Positions 8,930 to 16,849 of a stretch of 48,771 bases of DNA are shown piece by piece. The notes below the pieces were generated by a model, which saw only the letters and a list, made by a program, of their open reading frames with translations, was not told the DNA's origin and did not search any database. The stretch comes from an uncultured Bacteroidia bacterium. GTDB lineage: Bacteria > Bacteroidota > Bacteroidia > Bacteroidales > F082. Numbering within the stretch: position 1 is the first letter of the stretch; each line of letters starts with the position of its first letter. The stretch covers positions 1 through 48,771 of the forward strand of contig CACXQV010000030.1 of assembly GCA_902769875.1 (NCBI GenBank), in the 5' to 3' direction. The position numbers were made by a program, and so were the translations under genes.

Positions 8930-11608
8930 TTACTTTTTATTGTTGGAAATGAATGTATTGTATTCTTCCAAGTCTTTCGACTGATAGAAGACAGGATAGT
9001 TCTTGTTTGAGATTGGGATGATTGTGTATTTCGACTTGTCGATACCGCCAAAGACATAGTCGCCAAGGAACATGGAGGTGATGTAGTCTTCAGCCTTGCC
9101 CTCGTTTTCGAAGCTCCCTATGGTGACAAGGGTGCGGTTGTCATCCAAGACCACGTTCCTGACATTGAACGAGCGCGTGCGATGCTCTTTCTTGTTGAAG
9201 TCGCTGATGCGCACCATCAATGGGTCGATGCGGACACTCTTCGAGTCGCACACCACCATGACGAAATGCTCGACGTTGGGTTCGTATGTATAAGGTGCGG
9301 CTTTTTTCACTTCGGGTTGGTCGCCTGCTTCCTTGTTGTCGATTTCGGTCAGCACCATACCGAGTTGGTATTCCTCGTTCACCTCCTCAAGCACTCGTCG
9401 GGCGTATGGGGTGATGCTGCTTGTGGGATAGGTGCGCACCAAGTCATAAAGCGCGAAAGCCATCGTGTCGATAGCGACCAATCGGCCTTGTGCGACGGCG
9501 TGGAGGAAGGCGAAGCGCGGCATGAAAGCCGTGTCGGTCTCATAGAGCTTCATCGCCCGCTCGGCATTCATCTTCACGCGGTAGAATTGTCCCTGCTCAA
9601 AGGCCTCGTAAGTCTTGGAGTAGAAATCGGAGGCTTCTTTCTCTTGGGCTTCCAGTTTCTTGAAATAATCGGGGTCGTTGATGAACTCGGCGTAGCTTGA
9701 AGTGGGATACTTGTCGAAGATCTTTCCCTTGTAAACCAACGATTTCTCTTCGTTGGACAGGTCTTTGTACATTTTATACAATGCATACCAAGTGGGCAGT
9801 TCCTTCTCGTTGCCCGGATAGCGTGTGTCAAGCTCCTCGTATGATTCGATGGAGCGAGGCAGGTCGGCAAGGCGGTCCATATAGAGGAAGCCGAGGTGAT
9901 AGAGCCCGTCGGCGATGAGCGAGTCGCACACCTCTTTCTGTTCCATGGTGAAAGGCAGGTCGCGCAGGTAGTAGCCACGGTCGTGGTTGGTGTAGTTGGC
10001 GTTGATTGAGTCCTGCTTGGCTTTCGCGTTTTTGGCCTCGGTCAAGGCTTCATCGTCTTCTTCTTCGCCATTGATGGCATTGTTGAGGCTTTGCTTGTCG
10101 CTGATGCGCCAGTTGTCTTCGAGCTTACGCATGCCCCATTTTCGCGTGAATTCAGTGATGCCGCGCGAAACGGAAGATTGGTTGTAGAAATACCACGATG
10201 TGCCCGATGTCGTATTGGTTGGTTCCGACTTCTTCGCCTCGTCGCCGCCCACGGTCGAGCCCATCAGGGCCAGCTGTTCTTCATATTCGCGTTGCGCCTT
10301 TTCCATTTCCTCCTGCTCGATGACCTGAGCGATAATCTTGTCGATGAGCATATTGCGCGAGACGGAATCCATTGCCGCCACGCGCAGCAGGCTGTCTTGG
10401 TCGCGAACCGTGGAGGCATACATCACCAGTTCGTTCAGCGTCTGCGAAATGTTCATGATGCTGTCGTAGCCCTCGGTTTCGCGGGTCATGCTGGTGACGG
10501 CGGTATCGTAATAGGCTTGGGCCATTTCGTAGTTCATACGGTCGAAATACATCGTGGCCGCCTTGAGCGACGACTGGGCACGCTGTATTTGGTTGTCCTT
10601 GAAGGCCGACACCGACTTGCAGAGGTAGTTCAAGGCCTTGTTTTCGTCGCCTTCGCGAAGGGCCAATTCGGCCATGGCGTAATAGATACGGTCGCGGTAG
10701 TCATCGTTTTTCGTGTCGCGGAGCATCTTGTTCATCATCTTGTAGAGCTCTTTGGCATTGTCGGCTGAGCCCACCTTGGCGATGTTCATCCTCGACTCAA
10801 ATTCCATCTCGTAGACCGGGTTGCGTTTGATGACCTTTTTGAACTGGGCTGTAGCGCGTTCGGCGTCGTTTTGGTGCATATAGATTTGCCCCAAGATGAA
10901 CATCGCGCGGGTGCGCAAGTCGCGGTCCTTGTTGAACACGATGCCCGTCTTGAGGTAGCGCACGGCGTTGTTGTAGTCCTTGGTGGCGATGTAGTAGTCG
11001 GCAATGGTGAAGTCAAGGTTGCGTGCCAGCTCTTTGGGCAGCTTGGTCAAACCCGAAACCTTTGCCTGCAACTGCTCGATCATGGCGATGGCCTTGGGGT
11101 ATTCCTCGGTCTGGATGTAGGTCTTGATGAGCCACATGTTGGCCACATAGGCGATGTCGTTGTAGTTGAACTCCGTAGCCACAAAGTCGAAGGTGCGTTT
11201 GGCGGGTATGTAGTCCTGCTTGTAGAAATGCGCCTTGGCCATGACGAGGTAGGCATCGTCGATCCATCTCACCCTTTCGCGGCTGCCGAATTTCATCGAG
11301 TGTTTCTGCACGCAGATGGAAGTCTTTTCCAAAGCGCGGTCCATCACCGAGTTCATCGACATTCCGTTTTGCTTCGTTCCGTAATTATAGACGCGCAGCA
11401 CTTTCGAGTAGTCGTCTTTCACGGCTTCGCGCAGTTGCTTGTCGCCATCCTTGAGGCTCGCCTCGCCGTTGAAATAGACATTGTAGTGGCTGGTCAGGTT
11501 GTGGTACATACGACGGGTGAGCGTGTTTTTCTTGGTTGAGCAGCCAGTCATCAGCAGCAGCCCCATCACGCAGCCTATCGCAATGATTATGTTGGTTCTT
11601 TTATGCAC
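8930..11608 (-). CDS. sprE: T9SS/gliding TPR lipoprotein SprE/PorW
   Basis: 892 residues. The lipoprotein signal MHKRTNIIIAIGCVMGLLLM is followed by TGC (lipid-modified C23), then STKKNTLTRRMYHNLTSHYN, a segment typical of SprE/PorW. Tetratricopeptide-like helical repeats fill about 110-460 and 560-760. A low-complexity charged linker lies near 430-480. The C-terminal portion (about 790-890) is a small alpha/beta region. In Flavobacterium SprE and Porphyromonas PorW, this lipoprotein is needed for T9SS function and connects the outer-membrane SprA/Sov translocon with the PorL-PorM motor. SprA is encoded 21 kb away in this window. Sixty-five bp separate it from the upstream pseudokinase gene. 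Confidence 0.88.
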   Translation of the reverse strand: MHKRTNIIIAIGCVMGLLLMTGCSTKKNTLTRRMYHNLTSHYNVYFNGEASLKDGDKQLREAVKDDYSKVLRVYNYGTKQNGMSMNSVMDRALEKTSICVQKHSMKFGSRERVRWIDDAYLVMAKAHFYKQDYIPAKRTFDFVATEFNYNDIAYVANMWLIKTYIQTEEYPKAIAMIEQLQAKVSGLTKLPKELARNLDFTIADYYIATKDYNNAVRYLKTGIVFNKDRDLRTRAMFILGQIYMHQNDAERATAQFKKVIKRNPVYEMEFESRMNIAKVGSADNAKELYKMMNKMLRDTKNDDYRDRIYYAMAELALREGDENKALNYLCKSVSAFKDNQIQRAQSSLKAATMYFDRMNYEMAQAYYDTAVTSMTRETEGYDSIMNISQTLNELVMYASTVRDQDSLLRVAAMDSVSRNMLIDKIIAQVIEQEEMEKAQREYEEQLALMGSTVGGDEAKKSEPTNTTSGTSWYFYNQSSVSRGITEFTRKWGMRKLEDNWRISDKQSLNNAINGEEEDDEALTEAKNAKAKQDSINANYTNHDRGYYLRDLPFTMEQKEVCDSLIADGLYHLGFLYMDRLADLPRSIESYEELDTRYPGNEKELPTWYALYKMYKDLSNEEKSLVYKGKIFDKYPTSSYAEFINDPDYFKKLEAQEKEASDFYSKTYEAFEQGQFYRVKMNAERAMKLYETDTAFMPRFAFLHAVAQGRLVAIDTMAFALYDLVRTYPTSSITPYARRVLEEVNEEYQLGMVLTEIDNKEAGDQPEVKKAAPYTYEPNVEHFVMVVCDSKSVRIDPLMVRISDFNKKEHRTRSFNVRNVVLDDNRTLVTIGSFENEGKAEDYITSMFLGDYVFGGIDKSKYTIIPISNKNYPVFYQSKDLEEYNTFISNNKK

Positions 11609-11673
11609 TTCGTTGTAGTTTTATAAGCAATAACTCCAATTTGCGCGTATTATTTCAGGCTTGGGAAGAAAAG

Positions 11674-12870
11674 TCACTGGCGGTTTTCGTACCATTTACG
11701 GGCCTCGTTGAGCAATTCGGCATCAGTGGGATCGGCCAAGCCCTTGCGCAAGGCCACGGCTATGCTGTCGTTGGTCGACTTGAACTCGTTGAGCAGCAGT
11801 TGGTCGAAGTCGGCTTGGCGGCTTTCGGCGATGGCTTCGCTCTGGTCGTGCAAGGCTTTCATTGCCTTTCCACGGTAGTTGTCCATCGTGAGGTAGCGCA
11901 TCAGGTTCTCGGCCATCTCGAGGCTGTCTTCCGACCAGTCCACTGCAATGGGCTCGGAGAGCGAAGTCAGATGGTATTTCTCGCAGAGGTCTGGCGTAGC
12001 AGCCTGCATCCTCTCGATTTCGTGGGCGAAGTCCACTTCGAGCCTTTCGCGGCGTTCCTTCTCCACGTTGGCCCTGATTTTCGGGATGTAGATGACGGCC
12101 AGCGCCCCAACCACCACCGCTACGACTGCCAAAACGATGATTTTCACGAAAGAATGGCCTTTGCTGATGGCCGATCGCACATCACTTATAGTGTCGAAGC
12201 GCTGTTCTTTCGAGAACTGGGTGCTGTGTGTGGCCGCGTTATGGAACTGTTTGGAAATATTGCGTTGCCCGATGAATTCCATGATCTTTCCCAAGGAGTA
12301 AATGTCGGCGCGGGCATCATAGTCCTCGCCCTTGATGATTTCGGGCGCGACGAATTCCATCTCCTTGATAAGCAGCTCACGGTCAGCGTCTTGCCGCGTT
12401 TCGGGCACACCGATGTCGATGAGCTTGACACGATAGTCGTTGGCCGTCACAAGGATGTTTTCAGGGTTGAGGTTGCAATGCACGAGGCCGTTGCGGTGGA
12501 GGTAGTACAAGGCGTCGCAAACCTCGGTGAGGATGCTTTTCACCTGTTTCTCGGAAAGCGTTCCCACCCTCACATGCTCTGATAGGGGTTTGCCTTCGAG
12601 GTACTCGAAAATGATGCAATCGCCCAAGCCTTCAATTTTCACGAAATCCAAAGCCTTGCGGATATATTTGTTGTCGAGCATCGAGGTGGTGTCAAATTCC
12701 TGTTTCAGCGATGCACGGCAGGCGGCATCATCGGCGCACTCGGCCTTCAAGGCCTTGACAATGACTTTCTTGCCTCCGAATCTTGCCGTAAAAACCCGAC
12801 TGTTGCCGTAGCGCGAGGTGTGCAACGGACGAATGTCGGTGAAATCGGTTGAGAAATTGTTTTCTGACAT
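11674..12870 (-). CDS. Membrane-anchored Ser/Thr kinase-like protein, probable pseudokinase
   Basis: 398 residues. Residues 15-235 have a protein-kinase fold: an ATP-lysine candidate K39 (VIVKAL), hinge FEYLEGKPL, catalytic loop HCNLNPEN at 131-138, DIG at 152-154 and APE at 175-177. The catalytic loop normally reads HRDLKPEN. Here both the base Asp (N133) and the Lys (N135) are replaced by Asn, and the glycine loop is poor, so catalysis is doubtful. One membrane segment lies at about 242-262, followed by a charged, helical extracytoplasmic region (265-398). A TATATTTG promoter element lies 21 bp upstream. It heads the group leading into sprE, bactofilin and folE, so a regulatory or scaffolding role in the envelope is inferred. 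Confidence 0.82.
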   Translation of the reverse strand: MSENNFSTDFTDIRPLHTSRYGNSRVFTARFGGKKVIVKALKAECADDAACRASLKQEFDTTSMLDNKYIRKALDFVKIEGLGDCIIFEYLEGKPLSEHVRVGTLSEKQVKSILTEVCDALYYLHRNGLVHCNLNPENILVTANDYRVKLIDIGVPETRQDADRELLIKEMEFVAPEIIKGEDYDARADIYSLGKIMEFIGQRNISKQFHNAATHSTQFSKEQRFDTISDVRSAISKGHSFVKIIVLAVVAVVVGALAVIYIPKIRANVEKERRERLEVDFAHEIERMQAATPDLCEKYHLTSLSEPIAVDWSEDSLEMAENLMRYLTMDNYRGKAMKALHDQSEAIAESRQADFDQLLLNEFKSTNDSIAVALRKGLADPTDAELLNEARKWYENRQ

Positions 12871-12890
12871 TCTTCATTGATATTTGGGCG

Positions 12891-12898
12891 CAAATATA
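12891..12898 (-). promoter_or_regulatory. Bacteroidota -7 element TATATTTG, start of the pseudokinase-sprE group
   Basis: The minus strand reads TATATTTG 20 bp before the ATG at 12870, the expected distance for a short leader. No other promoter of this form was seen in the short gaps further down the group. Confidence 0.6.
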
Positions 12899-12963
12899 GT
12901 TCATTTTTCCGAACCTACGGCAAAATGGTCTGGAAAAAGAGTTTTTGGCGGAAAAGTGACGGC

Positions 12964-13611
12964 CTATTTCGCCTCATCGAGGCTTCCGGCGAGCGGAATG
13001 TCGTTGTTGATGAGATAAATTTCTGCCTTTAGGTCAAGCGGTCCCTGAGCCTGTCGAAGGGCCGCTGGACAAAACTTCTTCAGATTCCTGTAAACCGTCC
13101 TGATTTCCGCCCGCGAAACCTTGGGCAGCATGTTCGTCCAAAAGACGAGCACGGTGTAGTCGGCCTCCACTTTGATTTCGGGGAAAATGGCTTGCAAATC
13201 AGCGCGTTTTAGCGTATACCCGTCCAAAGCGACGGATGATCGAGGCGGAAACACATCGAACTGGTGGTCGTAGTTCCAATTCAGGTTGAAGCCAAGCGTG
13301 GGCGGACAGTAGCAGTTGATGTGGAACGAAACAAGGCTGTCGCCGTGGAAATACATGATTTTCAGCGGCTGGGCGAGGTCTTTCATCTGCATCGAGTCCG
13401 CGCCGAGTCCGCTCACTTGCCAAAACTGTTTTTCGTCGCACACCAAGGGCGTAAACTCAAAGTCATTGGGCTGTTTCTTGTAGAATTTCTCGCATTGCTC
13501 TGCATCGTAGCCGTTGATTTCGCGGAAGCCGAAGAGCAAGGGAGCCAGCGTGTTGCAACTGGAAAGGGCGAGCAAAACCGCCGCAATCACAATAACCAAC
13601 ATTCTTCGCAT
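12964..13611 (-). CDS. Small lipoprotein with thioredoxin-like fold lacking CxxC
   Basis: 215 residues. The signal MRRMLVIVIAAVLLALSSC gives a lipidated C19. The middle and end (DYTVLVFWTNMLPKVSR, then KAEIYLINND) resemble a thioredoxin-like domain in which the usual WCxxC is WTNML, so it should not be redox active. I do not recognise the family. It starts 7 bp after the KilA-N stop. Residues about 181-192 (ALRQAQGPLDLK) are encoded by an interspersed repeat (13033-13070), which suggests an in-frame insertion. A second, CxxC-containing thioredoxin-like lipoprotein lies at 15372-16106. Confidence 0.65.
   Translation of the reverse strand: MRRMLVIVIAAVLLALSSCNTLAPLLFGFREINGYDAEQCEKFYKKQPNDFEFTPLVCDEKQFWQVSGLGADSMQMKDLAQPLKIMYFHGDSLVSFHINCYCPPTLGFNLNWNYDHQFDVFPPRSSVALDGYTLKRADLQAIFPEIKVEADYTVLVFWTNMLPKVSRAEIRTVYRNLKKFCPAALRQAQGPLDLKAEIYLINNDIPLAGSLDEAK
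13033..13070. repeat. Interspersed palindromic element with TGAGCCTGTCGAA core, inside a gene
   Basis: AGCGGTCCCT and AGGGCCGCT can pair around the core TGAGCCTGTCGAA (13046-13058). The reverse complement of the 13-nt core recurs exactly at 22023-22035 inside the sigma-54 activator gene. Both reading frames stay open. Confidence 0.55.
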
Positions 13612-13618
13612 ATCATTT

Positions 13619-14422
13619 TCATTTTAGCAGTTTCCTGTTTTCCACTTCTTCCAAAACACTCATTTGCTGTATGGCAATCCTATTCAATTCCACAAGCCGT
13701 GCTGATTGAGGCATACCGTTATTGATGAAAACAGCATTGAGGTTTTCCATATTCGACAAGCAAATCAATTGGTTTATGGAAGCGTAATCCCTGATGTTGC
13801 CTTTCAAATCAGGATTCAATTCGCGCCATTGCTTAGCAGTCATTCCAAACAGGGCCATATTCAACACATCCGCCTCATTAGCATAGATGATGGAAGTCTG
13901 TTGTTGTGACAAGGTTTCTGGAATCAGGTTTTGCTTGATTGCATCTGTATGGATATGGTAATTGATTTTCGACAATTCGCGCTTTGCCGACCACCCAAGT
14001 TGTTTTTGTTCCTCCTCCTTAAGCCGTTGGAACTCACGCAGAAGATAGAGTTTGAATTGGGGTGAAACCCACGAGGCAAACTCAAACGCCAAATCCTTAT
14101 GGGCGTATGTGCCCCCATACCGACCTGCTTTCGCAATGATTCCTATGGCATTGGTTTTCTCAATCCACTGCTTGACTGACAATATGAATCGATTCAATCC
14201 TGCCATGTTTTTAATTCCCTCGAATTCGGTGGAATTAAAGCTGGGGTTATACATTTCCTCCCAAATCCCAAGAAACTCGATTGTGTTTTTGTTTCTGAGC
14301 CATTTCTCGATCAAAGCCAAACCGTTTTCAATGGGCTTCACCATATCCGTAAGTGAGATATAATCACGCTCATTTACGCTCACGACAGTGATTCCGGCAT
14401 CTTGTACAATTATCTTTGCCAT
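13619..14422 (-). CDS. KilA-N domain protein
   Basis: 267 residues. Residues about 1-125 are a KilA-N DNA-binding-type domain: RDYISLTDMVKP, IEKWLRNKNTIEFLGIWE, then GRYGGTYAHKDLAFEFASW with the characteristic HKDLAxEFA. The rest is helical and resembles chromosomal KilA-N proteins rather than a phage antirepressor with an added domain. It has its own TATATTTG promoter element (14444-14451). The DNA is AT-richer than the sprE region, and KilA-N genes often travel in accessory DNA. Function is unknown; DNA binding is inferred from the domain. Confidence 0.85.
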   Translation of the reverse strand: MAKIIVQDAGITVVSVNERDYISLTDMVKPIENGLALIEKWLRNKNTIEFLGIWEEMYNPSFNSTEFEGIKNMAGLNRFILSVKQWIEKTNAIGIIAKAGRYGGTYAHKDLAFEFASWVSPQFKLYLLREFQRLKEEEQKQLGWSAKRELSKINYHIHTDAIKQNLIPETLSQQQTSIIYANEADVLNMALFGMTAKQWRELNPDLKGNIRDYASINQLICLSNMENLNAVFINNGMPQSARLVELNRIAIQQMSVLEEVENRKLLK

Positions 14423-14443
14423 ACCATTCGATTATTGACGGTG

Positions 14444-14451
14444 CAAATATA
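14444..14451 (-). promoter_or_regulatory. Bacteroidota -7 element TATATTTG for the KilA-N gene
   Basis: TATATTTG on the minus strand, 21 bp before the ATG at 14422. Confidence 0.6.
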
Positions 14452-14476
14452 ACAAAAGATTGTCAATTGCAGCAAA

Positions 14477-14710
14477 TCAACTCATAGCTTCATCCTCCCG
14501 ATATTCCAGAATATCCCCCGGCGTGCATTGCAGCTCGCGACAGATGGCATCTAAGGTGCTGAGGCGGATGGCCTTGGCCTTGCCTGTTTTCAATATGGAG
14601 AGGTTGGCCTGGGTGAGGCCTATTCTTTGGGCCAAATCGTTGGAGCGCATCTTGCGCTTGGCTAACATTACGTCTAAGTTTAGGATAATCATAGGGCGGT
14701 CGTTTTTCAT
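14477..14710 (-). CDS. XRE-family (Cro/C1-type) transcriptional regulator
   Basis: About 77 residues from the ATG at 14710. The core MIILNLDVMLAKRKMRSNDL, then AQRIGLTQANLSILKTGKAK and LDAICRELQCTPGDILEY, is a compact helix-turn-helix of the type usually paired with DUF2975 membrane proteins. The ATG at 14689 (MIILNLD) is an equally good start. The open frame reaches upstream to 14764, but that part reads through a hairpin element and is unlikely to be coding. A DUF2975 gene lies upstream on the same strand, the usual pairing for this regulator type. It probably controls that gene. Confidence 0.85.
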   Translation of the reverse strand: MKNDRPMIILNLDVMLAKRKMRSNDLAQRIGLTQANLSILKTGKAKAIRLSTLDAICRELQCTPGDILEYREDEAMS

Positions 14711-14753
14711 CACAAAACCATCAAAACAAGGCAAAACTTCAAATAACTGAAGT

Positions 14754-14825
14754 GGCGGCTGCACAACCGTGCGCCGCCGGAAGCCAGCCGTTCCGAATCA
14801 AGTTCGGAATGAAGGGCAGGCTTCC
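14754..14825. repeat. Compound hairpin element between DUF2975 and XRE genes
   Basis: Hairpin 1: GGCGGC-T-GCAC pairs with GTGC-GCCGCC (14754-14778). Hairpin 2: GGAAGCC (14779-14785) pairs with GGCTTCC (14819-14825) and encloses TTCCGAA-tcaag-TTCGGAA (14791-14809). It is far more GC-rich than its flanks and resembles a short interspersed palindromic element. It could also be a structured leader or processing site between two operon genes. Confidence 0.55.
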
Positions 14826-14873
14826 CTATACCAAACAAATGGTTTTGCAAGTTTTGTAGGTTTTGTGACATAA

Positions 14874-15347
14874 TCAGACGGTTAAATTGTTTTCCTCCAC
14901 CGCGTCGGCGGCCACTTTGTACATAAAGGCGAAGAAGAGCAGGAAGAAAGGCATGACAAATACAGTGTGTGGAAGTTGGAAAAGGATATCATTCCAAAGG
15001 ACGCTCAAATTGTTGAAACCCAACAGGTAGACGAAATCCGATAAGGCAATCCAAAACATCAATTTGACATTACTTTTTGGGAAAACGGTGTTTTCGCGAA
15101 GCCCTTTGAGCGTATTCAAGACCGCTTTGACACACAAGCCAATCATCGCTACTGCACCCAATACATAAAAAGCGAGCATAATGACTTTTAACACTGTGTT
15201 CTCCGACCAATCAATGGGATATGACCAAGTATCATAGCCTAACACATCGGCAATGAGATACCTCACTGTAACGCCAGCCCAGACAACACAAAAGGCCAGG
15301 GCTAAATAACAACACAAACGAATGTTTTTCAGGGTTTTGTCTTTCAT
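14874..15347 (-). CDS. DUF2975 membrane protein
   Basis: 157 residues with four predicted membrane segments at about 10-30, 50-72, 95-115 and 120-148, and the family's short loops. Function is unknown. The usual partner is a small XRE regulator, here 164 bp downstream on the same strand, separated by a hairpin element. The start at 15347 (MKDKTLKNIRLCCYL) places it 24 bp after the thioredoxin-like lipoprotein stop, so the three genes may share a transcript. Confidence 0.8.
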   Translation of the reverse strand: MKDKTLKNIRLCCYLALAFCVVWAGVTVRYLIADVLGYDTWSYPIDWSENTVLKVIMLAFYVLGAVAMIGLCVKAVLNTLKGLRENTVFPKSNVKLMFWIALSDFVYLLGFNNLSVLWNDILFQLPHTVFVMPFFLLFFAFMYKVAADAVEENNLTV

Positions 15348-15371
15348 AATTCTATTATTTTAGGTTAAACT

Positions 15372-16106
15372 TCAATGCTTGTTTATCGGGCAATAGTCGC
15401 CATTGCAAACAGGGAGGCCTTCAAAATAGCCGTCCTCCACTTCAAGACGGCAAATCGAATCGAAATCAATCTCTTGGATTCGGTCGAAATCGATTTGCCA
15501 CAATTGTGCCGTCTTGATAGCCGAACCCGAATGGGGCGTAGCGACAAGGCATTTCAACACGCGGTTGTCCTTGCTTACAATGAGCTCGCAAGGAATACCA
15601 AAGTTGCCCGTCACTTTCGGGCCTTTCGTGAAGATATGGTTGGCCAAGTTGTTGAGAACTTGCAAATTGGCGTTCTTGCCTTGCTTTTGATTGTCGAACT
15701 GAGGGCGGTCGTCAAGAAAACACAACACCTTGCCATCAAACAAGCCCAAACGTTCCAACTCATCGCGGCAATACTTGATACCGCCCGTGCTTTCGCTGAT
15801 GAAGTAAAACTTCACATCGTTGCGGTGTTGGGCATAGGCTGGAGTGTATGTCCTTCGCAAATGTTCCGCACAAGGGCCGCAACCTGTGCTGTAAAGCATC
15901 ACAATTTTGAAATGGGTGGTGTCTGTCAATATCATTTCCTTCAGTTGGTCAGCCGTGAGACATTCTATATAATCTTGCCTTTCGGCAAAGCGACGATTCC
16001 AACGGTTAGGGATGGCAACTTGGACTTGAATGCAAGATTGCAACGCAACAAAAGCCACCGAAACCACTGCCACCCAGCACAATAACTTCCGTTTGTTTAT
16101 AATCAT
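15372..16106 (-). CDS. Thioredoxin-like lipoprotein with CxxC
   Basis: 244 residues. The N-terminus has a lipoprotein signal ending VALQSC (C25). A thioredoxin-like active site STGCGPC (C76, C79) lies at the end of the strand HFKIVMLY, as expected for the fold. The C-terminal third (RLEVEDGYFEGLPVCNGDYC) has two more cysteines. Probably a periplasm-facing thiol-disulfide protein; substrate unknown. A TAATTTTG promoter element (16132-16139) lies 25 bp upstream. It may start a transcript that continues into DUF2975 and XRE. Confidence 0.75.
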   Translation of the reverse strand: MIINKRKLLCWVAVVSVAFVALQSCIQVQVAIPNRWNRRFAERQDYIECLTADQLKEMILTDTTHFKIVMLYSTGCGPCAEHLRRTYTPAYAQHRNDVKFYFISESTGGIKYCRDELERLGLFDGKVLCFLDDRPQFDNQKQGKNANLQVLNNLANHIFTKGPKVTGNFGIPCELIVSKDNRVLKCLVATPHSGSAIKTAQLWQIDFDRIQEIDFDSICRLEVEDGYFEGLPVCNGDYCPINKH

Positions 16107-16131
16107 AGTATTTTGAAGTTATGAAACGCTG

Positions 16132-16139
16132 CAAAATTA
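16132..16139 (-). promoter_or_regulatory. Bacteroidota -7 element TAATTTTG for the thioredoxin-like lipoprotein
   Basis: The minus strand reads TAATTTTGCAGC, 25 bp before the ATG at 16106. The rest of the 16107-16309 gap is AT-rich and holds only this and the divergent antitoxin promoter. Confidence 0.6.
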
Positions 16140-16275
16140 CAAATAATTATCGAATGACAATAAGTTTTTGATGAATTTTTTGAAATAATTTCCAAAATTC
16201 GCATATTAAACTCAAAAAAAATTCCATATTGCTTCACAAAACACATCCGAAATCGTCCAATTCAGAATAAATGTG

Positions 16276-16283
16276 TATTTTTG
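16276..16283 (+). promoter_or_regulatory. Bacteroidota -7 element TATTTTTG for the toxin-antitoxin pair
   Basis: TATTTTTG ends 26 bp before the chosen antitoxin ATG at 16310. Its position rules out the upstream in-frame ATG at 16271, which would precede the transcription start. Confidence 0.6.
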
Positions 16284-16309
16284 CACCATTAACCAACGGG
16301 AGAAAAACA

Positions 16310-16513
16310 ATGACTGAACTTACATTGAAAGTGACCGATGAGAGCCTGCTTCCTATGCTGCGCAAACTGTTTCGTTCCATAGAGGGCGTTGAGATTGCAC
16401 CGCGCCGCCATCGCAAAAGCGGTATTGAATTGGCATACGAGGATGTCGAAGCTGGCAGAATCTATTACGCCAAAAACGGCTCCGATCTTATTCGCCAATG
16501 TTTAGATGAATAG
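16310..16513 (+). CDS. Probable antitoxin of a YafQ-type pair
   Basis: 67 residues beginning MTELTLKVTDESLLPMLRKL. The open frame extends to an ATG at 16271, but that lies upstream of the promoter element, so 16310 is used. The short beta strand followed by helices, and the C-terminal segment YYAKNGSDLIRQCLDE, fit a small antitoxin, but it is not an obvious RelB/DinJ ribbon-helix-helix protein. The call rests mainly on position: the YafQ-like toxin starts 7 bp downstream. By analogy it would neutralise the toxin and repress the operon. Confidence 0.65.
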   Translation: MTELTLKVTDESLLPMLRKLFRSIEGVEIAPRRHRKSGIELAYEDVEAGRIYYAKNGSDLIRQCLDE

Positions 16514-16519
16514 ACCCCT

Positions 16520-16795
16520 ATGTATCAAGTTGTTTTCACTAACCAATTCAAACACGCTGTCAAACGGTGTGCCAAGCGTGGACTTGATGTGTCGAGAATT
16601 GCTGTAATCGTGGACATCTTGAAGCAAACGGGGACATTGCCTCAAGAATACCGTCCTCACAAACTTTCAGAATTCAAGGGCAACAACACTTGGGAGTGCC
16701 ACATCCAGCCTGACTGGCTGCTCGTTTGGGAGCAAAACGACAACCAACTTACTTTGTTAATGCTCAATACGGGCACACATTCCGACCTTTTCTGA
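16520..16795 (+). CDS. YafQ-family mRNA interferase toxin
   Basis: 91 residues of the RelE/YafQ superfamily. The C-terminal half ECHIQPDWLLVWEQNDNQLT and NTGTHSDLF matches the YafQ signature, including the catalytic histidine H87, the same position as in E. coli YafQ. LPQEYRPHKLSEFKG matches the segment before it. YafQ toxins cleave mRNA on the ribosome. The ATG at 16520 follows the antitoxin stop by 6 bp, the normal toxin-antitoxin layout. All key regions look intact, so it is probably active. Confidence 0.9.
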   Translation: MYQVVFTNQFKHAVKRCAKRGLDVSRIAVIVDILKQTGTLPQEYRPHKLSEFKGNNTWECHIQPDWLLVWEQNDNQLTLLMLNTGTHSDLF

Positions 16796-16849
16796 AGCGT
16801 TTGCCTTTGGGATAGTCGGTCAAAATATAACCTATTCAAAAATAATCCA

